DNA from: Bacteroidota bacterium
GTDB taxonomy: Bacteria; Bacteroidota; Ignavibacteria; Kapaibacteriales; UBA2268
Assembly (NCBI GenBank): GCA_027371665.1
Contig: DAHXMP010000430.1
Location: 1-6,218, forward strand
Direction of reading: 5' to 3'
Length of the DNA: 6,218 nt
Below the pieces are notes generated by a model. The model was given only the letters and a program-made list of their open reading frames with translations, did not search any database and was not told the origin of the DNA. This document shows, one piece after another, positions 1-4,642 of this stretch. Positions within the stretch are counted from its first letter, which is position 1. Each line of letters begins with the position of its first letter. Position numbers and translations under genes: made by a program.

Positions 1-434
1 TCTAAATGAACATGTCCCGCAAGTTGTGTGGTATTAGCCATAATAATATTATCACCTAATTTGCAATCATGGGCAATATGGCTGTAAGTCATAATCAGGC
101 AATCGCTGCCCACTTTAGTTTCACGAGTAGCCTTCGTAGCCCTGTTAATCGTCACATACTCCCTGATTACAGTATTATCGCCAATTGTAACAATTGTTTT
201 TTCACCGGTAAATTTCAAGTCCTGTGGTTCGGTAGCTATCACAGCACCTGTACATAACCTGCAATTTTTTCCTATTCTTGTTCCGTCAGCTAATACAACT
301 GATGAGCGGATTTCGGTGTTATCACCAATTTCGACATCATCATAAATAATACAATATGGTCCAATTCTGACATTAGTTCCTATTTTTGCTTTTTTTGAAA
401 TAATAGCTGTAGAATGATGTAAATTTTCGTTCAT
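1..434 (-). CDS. lpxA: UDP-N-acetylglucosamine O-acyltransferase LpxA (3' end beyond window)
   Basis: LpxA transfers a 3-hydroxyacyl chain from acyl-ACP to the 3-OH of UDP-GlcNAc, the first step of lipid A synthesis, in the cytoplasm. I translated 144 residues from the ATG at 434-432 to the window edge. They show left-handed beta-helix hexapeptide repeats from about residue 10 (IGTNVRIG, VEIGDNTEI, TRIGKNC). LpxA signatures follow: QDLKF at 71-75, REYVTINRAT at 91-100, SHIAHDC at 118-124 and LAGHV at 138-142. H122 corresponds to catalytic H125 of the E. coli enzyme, with H119 and H141 matching H122 and H144. About 115 C-terminal residues are missing, including the acyl-chain ruler region, so chain-length preference cannot be read. 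The start lies one base after the lpxC-fabZ stop and has no Shine-Dalgarno site, so translation is probably coupled to that gene. Identity is firm because QDLKF and the His pattern separate it from LpxD. Confidence 0.96.
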   Translation of the reverse strand, partial: MNENLHHSTAIISKKAKIGTNVRIGPYCIIYDDVEIGDNTEIRSSVVLADGTRIGKNCRLCTGAVIATEPQDLKFTGEKTIVTIGDNTVIREYVTINRATKATRETKVGSDCLIMTYSHIAHDCKLGDNIIMANTTQLAGHVHL

Positions 435-435
435 A

Positions 436-1833
436 TCATTTATCAATAACCGCTGTTGAAAGTTCAGCTTCGGCTACCAATTGGCCGTCAACATAAGCTG
501 AGCCTTTTAAAATATAAATATTCATTTTCTTTCCAGTCAATTTCACTTTCATAACAAGCTGGTCACCCGGTATAACAGGCTTCCTGAATTTAGCTTCCTT
601 GATCCCCATGAAAAGAACAAGCTTTTCACTGAAATCATCCATAGTTTTAAGCAGAAGCAGGCATCCTGTTTGAGCCATAGCTTCGCAAATCATAACACCG
701 GGCATTATCGGCCTTTCAGGAAAATGCCCTGTAAAGAAAGGTTCGTTTACAGTTACATTTTTTATTCCGACAACGCTGTTATTTTCTGAATCAAATTCTA
801 TAAGCTTATCAATCATTAAAAAAGGATACCTGTGAGGCATTATCTTTAATAATCCGTTTATATCGAGAAAAGTACCATTTACTTGAGTGCCGTATTTTTC
901 TCTTATTTTTTGTTTTTTCAGATATTCCTTCCTGACTTTTCTTGCAAATTCAATATTGCTTGCATGGCCCGGTCTCGCAGCCAAAACTTGTGCTTTAATG
1001 GGTACACCTATTAATGACAGGTCGCCAAGCATGTCCAGAACTTTATGCCTTGCAGGTTCATTTTTAAACCTTAGTTCCGTATTATTTAATATTCCGGTAT
1101 TTCCAATTTTGGGAACAACAGGAACATTGAAAGTATTCTTCAATGAAATTAATTCATCTTTTGACATATCTTTGTCAACTATCACTATAGCATTCTCGAG
1201 ATTTCCTCCCTTAATCAAACCCTGTTCAATCAACATTTGAATTTCAGTCAGGAAACAAAATGTTCTTGCAGGAGCAAAATCTTCGACGAACTCTTTCTCC
1301 AGGTTAAATATTCCTGAATGCTGACTGCCAAGTGCAGGATTATGGTAATCAATCATTGCGGTTATCCTGTAATCATCTGTAGGCAAAGCTACAATATCCA
1401 CTTGTTTCTCTTCGTTTTTATATTCTATTGTCTCCTCAATAATAAAGAAATGTCTTTCTTCATTTTGCTCCTGGATACCGGCTTTCAGTAACGTATCAAC
1501 ATAAGGCAACGAACTCCCGTCACCTACGGGTGGTTCCTGTCCTGATAATTCAATTTTACAATTATCAATTCTCATTCCTGTTAATGCCGCTAGAACATGC
1601 TCCACAGTCTGTACTGTAACATTATCAATTCCCAGGGTTGTACCCCTCGAAAGGTCAACAACATTATCAACGATTGCAGGTATCTCAATTGGATGTTCCA
1701 AATCTGTTCTGATAAATTTATATCCGTAATTTTCTTGTGCGGGGTGGAAGGTGATAACTGACTTTTTTCCGGTATGTAAACCAACTCCTGCAAAAGAAAC
1801 CGGCTTTTTTATTGTCCTTTGTTTTTCTGCCAT
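436..1833 (-). CDS. lpxC-fabZ: Bifunctional UDP-3-O-acyl-GlcNAc deacetylase / 3-hydroxyacyl-ACP dehydratase (LpxC-FabZ fusion)
   Basis: This 465-residue protein joins two enzymes. Residues 1-310 are LpxC, the zinc deacetylase that removes acetate from UDP-3-O-acyl-GlcNAc, the committed step of lipid A synthesis. Visible LpxC features are the N-terminal VSFAGVGLHTG, TVEHVLAAL (E78, zinc ligand H79), RHKVLDMLGDL (zinc ligands H263 and D267) and RPGHAS (catalytic H290). Residues from about 322 are FabZ, which dehydrates 3-hydroxyacyl-ACP in fatty acid elongation. It shows MPHRYPFLMID at 332-342 and GHFPERPIMPGV from 369; H370 and E384 are the hot-dog fold catalytic pair, 14 residues apart as in known FabZ. 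Both active sites look intact and the frame is continuous, so the fusion is real. Such fusions are typical of Bacteroidota and relatives. The ATG lies directly before the conserved LpxC N-terminus; there is no good Shine-Dalgarno site (only GGA about 10 bases upstream). The gene follows lpxD after 177 bases and ends one base before lpxA. Confidence 0.97.
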   Translation of the reverse strand: MAEKQRTIKKPVSFAGVGLHTGKKSVITFHPAQENYGYKFIRTDLEHPIEIPAIVDNVVDLSRGTTLGIDNVTVQTVEHVLAALTGMRIDNCKIELSGQEPPVGDGSSLPYVDTLLKAGIQEQNEERHFFIIEETIEYKNEEKQVDIVALPTDDYRITAMIDYHNPALGSQHSGIFNLEKEFVEDFAPARTFCFLTEIQMLIEQGLIKGGNLENAIVIVDKDMSKDELISLKNTFNVPVVPKIGNTGILNNTELRFKNEPARHKVLDMLGDLSLIGVPIKAQVLAARPGHASNIEFARKVRKEYLKKQKIREKYGTQVNGTFLDINGLLKIMPHRYPFLMIDKLIEFDSENNSVVGIKNVTVNEPFFTGHFPERPIMPGVMICEAMAQTGCLLLLKTMDDFSEKLVLFMGIKEAKFRKPVIPGDQLVMKVKLTGKKMNIYILKGSAYVDGQLVAEAELSTAVIDK

Positions 1834-1880
1834 TTATTATTAATCCAAAATATATTTCTTAAATATTGAAAACTCAAATC

Positions 1881-1911
1881 TTTTAAATTAAGGAATTTAA
1901 TTAATTTAAAA
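1881..1911. repeat. 11-bp perfect inverted repeat, all A/T arms
   Basis: The arms ttttaaattaa (1881-1891) and ttaatttaaaa (1901-1911) are exact reverse complements separated by 9 bases (1892-1900). The repeat lies upstream of lpxC-fabZ and covers the -10 part of a candidate promoter, where an operator or a weak transcript hairpin could sit. The arms contain no G or C, so chance in an AT-rich spacer is a real alternative. Confidence 0.5.
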
Positions 1912-1934
1912 AAAATAAATTTATCAACAGTCAA
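1905..1934 (-). promoter_or_regulatory. Candidate promoter for lpxC-fabZ
   Basis: On the minus strand TTGACT (1934-1929, five of six matches to the sigma-70 -35 consensus) is followed after 18 bases by TTTAAA (1910-1905, four of six matches to TATAAT). A transcript would start near 1898 and have a leader of about 65 bases. The 177-base gap after lpxD makes an internal promoter plausible, but the -10 is poor and the region is AT-rich. A second possibility resembles the Bacteroidota consensus: TTTG at 1878-1875, 20 bases, then TATATTTTG at 1854-1846, which has one base too many compared with TAnnTTTG. Confidence 0.27.
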
Positions 1935-1958
1935 AAAAGAATTATTGATAATTTATTT
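1913..1958 (-). repeat. Imperfect AT-rich inverted repeat followed by a T run (possible weak terminator)
   Basis: On the minus strand the arm at 1958-1945 (AAATAAATTATCAA) pairs with 1927-1913 (TTGATAAATTTATTT), giving 14 pairs with one bulged base and a 17-base loop. Eight Ts (1915-1908) overlap and follow the second arm. This could slow or end transcription coming from lpxD, but the stem has only one G-C pair, so a classical intrinsic terminator is doubtful. It directly abuts the 1881-1911 repeat. Confidence 0.3.
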
Positions 1959-2010
1959 AACAATCTTTTATTCTAAAATGATATGATAAAAAGAAATGAT
2001 TTTTTTTGAT

Positions 2011-3075
2011 TTATTCAGGTATTTCTTTGAGTTTGAGTTTTTCCAACACAATCTTTTTCAGCTTATAAAACTCTTTAAAAACATCGGGAATTTGTTGCAA
2101 AGCTGTTTCAATCTTGAAAGCTTTTATTCTTTCTTTAATAGGTGTACCAAAATAGACTCCTTTTTCCGTTACTGATTTTGCAACTCCCGATTGAGCAATT
2201 AAAATGACATCATCTACAGTATCGAGATGACCGGCAAGGCCCGATTGTCCTCCAAACCTGTTTCGCTTTCCGATTCTACAGCTACCGGCAACACCAACTT
2301 GTGCCGCCATTGCCGTGTTTTCTCCAACTACGACATTATGCCCAATCTGAACCAAATTATCAATTATAACTCCGTTCTCAATTATCGTACTCCCAATCAT
2401 CGCCCTGTCTATTGTCGTATTTGTTCCTATTTCGACATTATCGCCAATTACGACATTACCCATTTGTGGTATCTTTTCATATGAACCATCCTTTCTTTCC
2501 GTATATCCGAAACCATCATCACCAATTACTGCTCCTGCATGAATGAAACAATTCTTTCCAATTATAGTATTATCAAAACATACTACATTCGCAAACAAAA
2601 CCGTGCTGTCACCCATTATAACGTTGTCATAAAGAGTAACCCTTGAATGAAGACGACAGTTGTCACTAATCACACAGCCGTTTCCAATAATGCAATATGG
2701 CCCTATAAAGGCAGTGGGGGCTATTTGACAATCATTACCAATAATTGCGGTTGGATGTACATAATTTAAGTTCTTATCTTTCTCGCTTTCCAATATTTTG
2801 AGTAATTTCACAAATTCATTATAAGGATCGCCGACAATTATGAAAGCCTTTTTGTCAGCTAACTTGACTGAAATTGTTTCAGGCACGATAATACAGGATG
2901 CATTTGTAGTCTTTAGATATTTCTCATATTTCGGATTAGCTAAGAAAGTTAATTCGCCTTTTTGGGCAAACTCTATTCTGTTAAGACCTGTTATTTTATG
3001 GTCAATACTGCCAATAAGCTTGCCGTTTATTATTCTAGCAATTTCTTCACAACTGAATTGTTTCGTTTGAAACAT
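2011..3075 (-). CDS. lpxD: UDP-3-O-acylglucosamine N-acyltransferase LpxD
   Basis: LpxD adds the second 3-hydroxyacyl chain, from acyl-ACP to the 2-amino group freed by LpxC, the third step of lipid A synthesis. The 354 residues match the usual family length. Residues 1-100 form the uridine-binding N-terminal domain (ITGLNRIEFAQKGELTFLAN at 28-47). From about 107 to 300 there are hexapeptide repeats of a left-handed beta-helix with the family signatures VIGDDGFGY (183-191), IGTNTTIDR (216-224) and QIGHNV (243-248). H246 matches catalytic H239 of E. coli, and H283 in SGLAGH matches H276. The last 40 residues form a charged helix, as expected for the acyl-carrier-protein-binding end. The ATG at 3075 gives the expected N-terminus; no Shine-Dalgarno site is seen, and a three-codon mini-frame overlaps the start. 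It follows skp copy 2 after 73 bases, the usual skp-lpxD neighbourhood. Confidence 0.97.
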   Translation of the reverse strand: MFQTKQFSCEEIARIINGKLIGSIDHKITGLNRIEFAQKGELTFLANPKYEKYLKTTNASCIIVPETISVKLADKKAFIIVGDPYNEFVKLLKILESEKDKNLNYVHPTAIIGNDCQIAPTAFIGPYCIIGNGCVISDNCRLHSRVTLYDNVIMGDSTVLFANVVCFDNTIIGKNCFIHAGAVIGDDGFGYTERKDGSYEKIPQMGNVVIGDNVEIGTNTTIDRAMIGSTIIENGVIIDNLVQIGHNVVVGENTAMAAQVGVAGSCRIGKRNRFGGQSGLAGHLDTVDDVILIAQSGVAKSVTEKGVYFGTPIKERIKAFKIETALQQIPDVFKEFYKLKKIVLEKLKLKEIPE

Positions 3076-3104
3076 TACATGCCCATATAAATTAGAAATT
3101 TTAA

Positions 3105-3137
3105 CAAAATTATGTTTAATTCCTTAAATAAAGCAAG
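3105..3137 (-). promoter_or_regulatory. Candidate Bacteroidota-type promoter before lpxD
   Basis: On the minus strand CTTG (3137-3134) is followed after 21 bases by TAATTTTG (3112-3105). This fits the Bacteroides-type consensus TTTG, 19-21 bases, TAnnTTTG, with one mismatch in the upstream box. CATAAT (3114-3109) also resembles a normal -10. A transcript would start near 3100, about 25 bases before the lpxD ATG. The gap is short and AT-rich, so this is tentative. Confidence 0.3.
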
Positions 3138-3148
3138 GAAATTTTTTT

Positions 3149-3892
3149 TTATTTCGGCGGCATTATTTTGTTTGAAGTATCCGGTGCCGCTGTTGGTGGA
3201 GGATTCATTAAATTCGGCTTCCTTTCTATATCCCTGTTTTCTTCCCCGGGATTAATTCTAGACTTGTTTCTTCCGGGAGGTTCCTGGGATTGTCTTTTAA
3301 AATTCCTTGGGTCTTTTGCTATCTTTTCCTTTTGCTCTTTCTCAAGCTCTTCGACATTTACCCCAAGTTTCCTCAGAACCTTAACAGTTAAGTCAAATTT
3401 GAAATTTGTATAAGGCAAAGGTTGAACGCTTTTATCAAAAATAATATCAAATCCCTCTTCATTTGCAACTTCCTGAACAGCAGCATAGATCTTCTCTTCA
3501 ATCGGTTTGTATATATCCTTTACGGTTTTGTCATATTCTCCGTTTGTTTCGAACTTCTTCCGTGCATAAGTCATTCTCTCGTTTTTCAGATTCTCGAGTT
3601 CTTTTTCTTTCTCCTGTCTTTCTTCATCAGTCCAGATAAGCCTGTTTTTCTTTATATCTGTTTCAAGAATTTCAATATTTTTATCCGTCGTTTCAAGCTC
3701 TCTTTTCCACTCGTCAACAATAGTTTTGATTCTCTGGTCTGCTTGCTTGGCTTCGGGCAAATGTTCCCGGATGACATCTGAAGCAATAAACCCAACTCTT
3801 TGAGCAGGTAAATTAATAGGCGATATAATCATATTAATTAAAAAATAAACTACGACCATACAGGTCCCGGTCTTAAGGCATTTAGTTTTCAC
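3149..3892 (-). CDS. Skp/OmpH-family periplasmic chaperone, second copy, with basic proline-rich C-terminal tail
   Basis: Skp-family proteins are periplasmic trimers that hold unfolded outer-membrane proteins on their way to BamA. This 247-residue copy starts with a basic N-terminus and a hydrophobic stretch (about 12-28), a likely signal peptide cleaved near LPA|Q at 30. The OmpH core runs from about 32 to 178: an N-terminal strand (RVGFIASDVI), LPEAKQAD as in copy 1, a long charged coiled coil (about 50-125), then YKPIEEKI and GFDIIFDKS at 147-155, matching LEPIRAKV and LNFVFDKGS in copy 1. Residues from about 180 form an extra tail rich in K, R, E and P, ending NPPPTAAPDTSNKIMPPK, absent from copy 1 and from typical Skp of about 160-180 residues. 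It is probably disordered; its role is unknown. The GTG start at 3892 is chosen because AGGAG lies six bases upstream and it gives the complete signal peptide; ATG at codon 12 would remove the basic end. It follows copy 1 after 134 bases. Confidence 0.88.
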   Translation of the reverse strand: MKTKCLKTGTCMVVVYFLINMIISPINLPAQRVGFIASDVIREHLPEAKQADQRIKTIVDEWKRELETTDKNIEILETDIKKNRLIWTDEERQEKEKELENLKNERMTYARKKFETNGEYDKTVKDIYKPIEEKIYAAVQEVANEEGFDIIFDKSVQPLPYTNFKFDLTVKVLRKLGVNVEELEKEQKEKIAKDPRNFKRQSQEPPGRNKSRINPGEENRDIERKPNLMNPPPTAAPDTSNKIMPPK

Positions 3893-3898
3893 AGTTCT

Positions 3899-3903
3899 CT
3901 CCT
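3899..3903 (-). promoter_or_regulatory. Shine-Dalgarno site of skp copy 2
   Basis: AGGAG on the minus strand lies six bases before the GTG at 3892-3890. It settles the choice of this non-ATG start over the in-frame ATG at codon 12. Confidence 0.8.
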
Positions 3904-3938
3904 AAATTAAAACGTTAATAAATTGAGAAAAAACCAAT

Positions 3939-3947
3939 ATTATATCA
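3939..3947 (-). promoter_or_regulatory. Candidate extended -10 promoter for skp copy 2 (and lpxD downstream)
   Basis: On the minus strand 3947-3939 reads TGATATAAT, a perfect extended -10 element (TGnTATAAT). No good -35 box is visible at the usual distance, which is typical of extended -10 promoters. Transcription would start near 3932, about 40 bases before the GTG start, leaving room for the Shine-Dalgarno site. It would let skp copy 2 and the lpx genes be transcribed separately from bamA and skp copy 1. Confidence 0.48.
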
Positions 3948-3997
3948 CCTATTATTTAAAGATAAAGTATGAAAAAAGAAACGAATTTATTTCATAA

Positions 3998-4022
3998 ATC
4001 CGGAAACGGATAATAACCGGAA
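3998..4022 (-). terminator. Weak hairpin after skp copy 1 (possible attenuator)
   Basis: Five bases after the first skp stop codon a GC-richer patch can fold in two ways on the minus strand: ATCCG (4011-4007), loop TTTC, CGGAT (4002-3998); or TCCGG (4021-4017) with CCGGA (4003-3999). Only three Ts follow before ATG, so it is at best a weak terminator or an RNA-stabilising hairpin. Its position between the two skp genes, upstream of a good -10, makes it worth noting. Confidence 0.27.
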
Positions 4023-4026
4023 TTAT

Positions 4027-4566
4027 TTATCTGCCGCCTCTCTTAATTTTGTCCAGTACCCGATAAGTTATATCAGCTTTATCTTCAGAATACAACAATG
4101 CCGAACTGCCTTTGTCAAATACAAAATTTAACTTTTCTTCTTTAGCAACTGCTTCGATAGCTTCTCTTACTTTAGCCCTTATCGGTTCAAGAAGCTTATC
4201 CCTCAACTGGGCAATTTCACCCTGAACTCCGAATTTTTCATCCTGGAATTGTGCATATTTCATCTGGATTTGTTTAAGTGCATCTTCTTCTTTCTTTTTT
4301 TGGTCAGCACTCATCATTGATTTTTGTTTGTCATAATTATCTAATTTTGTTGTGTACTCTTTCTCCATAGCTTGAAGAGTATCGCGGTATTTCTGTCCTA
4401 AATCTTTAAGCATCTTATCGGCACTGTCGGCTTCCGGCATTGCCTTAACTATTGTTTCAATTTCGACAACGCCAATACTGGCAGTTCTTTCTTTCTGTGC
4501 TGATGCGTTATCAGCAGAAATCACCATTCCTAATGCTATTATGAGAAACAAAATAAATTTATACAT
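4027..4566 (-). CDS. skp: Skp/OmpH-family periplasmic chaperone, first copy
   Basis: This 179-residue protein has the normal Skp/OmpH size and plan. Residues 1-23 form a signal peptide: lysine at 3, hydrophobic core FILFLIIALGMVI, and a typical ASA|Q cleavage site after 23. The mature protein begins with the strand TASIGVVEIETIV, followed by MPEADSADKML and a long, charged, Q/K/E-rich coiled coil (about 50-125) that would form a tentacle of the trimeric chaperone. The C-terminal part LLEPIRAKVREAIEAVAKEE and LNFVFDKGSSALLY (147-160) is the conserved OmpH ending. By family knowledge it should keep outer-membrane proteins soluble in the periplasm and deliver them to BamA, whose gene ends 76 bases upstream. 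The ATG at 4566 has AGGAG five bases before it. It is clearly homologous to the next gene (shared PEA..AD, the EPI/KPI segment and the FDK ending), though strongly diverged. Confidence 0.92.
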   Translation of the reverse strand: MYKFILFLIIALGMVISADNASAQKERTASIGVVEIETIVKAMPEADSADKMLKDLGQKYRDTLQAMEKEYTTKLDNYDKQKSMMSADQKKKEEDALKQIQMKYAQFQDEKFGVQGEIAQLRDKLLEPIRAKVREAIEAVAKEEKLNFVFDKGSSALLYSEDKADITYRVLDKIKRGGR

Positions 4567-4571
4567 AATTA

Positions 4572-4576
4572 CTCCT
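4572..4576 (-). promoter_or_regulatory. Shine-Dalgarno site of skp copy 1
   Basis: AGGAG on the minus strand lies five bases before the ATG at 4566-4564. Together with the signal peptide it fixes this start. The lpx genes in this window lack a comparable site. Confidence 0.8.
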
Positions 4577-4594
4577 AAAAGATAATTTTAAAAA

Positions 4595-4622
4595 ATTAAT
4601 ATTTTACTTAAATAAAAGTCAA
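4595..4622 (-). promoter_or_regulatory. Candidate weak promoter between bamA and skp copy 1
   Basis: On the minus strand TTGACT (4622-4617, five of six -35 matches) is followed after 16 bases by ATTAAT (4600-4595, four of six), or after 15 bases by TATTAA. A start near 4588 would precede the first skp gene by about 20 bases. The 76-base gap is almost all A and T, so a chance match is likely; co-transcription from bamA remains possible. Confidence 0.22.
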
Positions 4623-4642
4623 ATTACTTGATATAAAAAAAA

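Noticed and set aside
69..257. Plus-strand reading frame of 62 codons inside lpxA
   Set aside because: It is antisense to the conserved LpxA sequence, has no ribosome binding site and resembles no family; it is a shadow of the real gene.
887..1240. Plus-strand reading frame of 117 codons inside lpxC-fabZ
   Set aside because: It is antisense to the LpxC domain. The F-, S- and L-rich composition is what the complement of a lysine-rich gene gives.
1921..1929. ttatcaaca, resembling a DnaA box
   Set aside because: It is a single site with one mismatch to TTATnCACA, with no cluster and no replication genes nearby; its base composition matches the AT-rich spacer.
2100..2760. Repeated short DNA motifs (attatcaccaatt-like) within lpxD and lpxA that look like a repeat array
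   Set aside because: They are codon-level echoes of the protein hexapeptide repeats, irregular in spacing and sequence; they are not a CRISPR array or a separate repeat element.
3120..3150. Plus-strand terminator-like element: ttcctt / aaggaa with a 9-base loop followed by nine Ts
   Set aside because: No plus-strand gene precedes it. On the minus strand, the coding direction, no T run follows the hairpin. It is at most a small inverted repeat after skp copy 2.
3168..3781. Plus-strand frames (81 and 119 codons) opposite skp copy 2, with apparent hydrophobic stretches
   Set aside because: The hydrophobicity arises from the complement of K/E-rich coiled-coil codons. They lack start signals, and the minus-strand gene has homology and a Shine-Dalgarno site.
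3857..3892. Possible lipobox (TGTC at residues 8-11) in skp copy 2
   Set aside because: A lipobox cysteine must follow the hydrophobic segment, but here the hydrophobic stretch comes after the cysteine, and no Leu is at -3. A normal signal peptide fits better.
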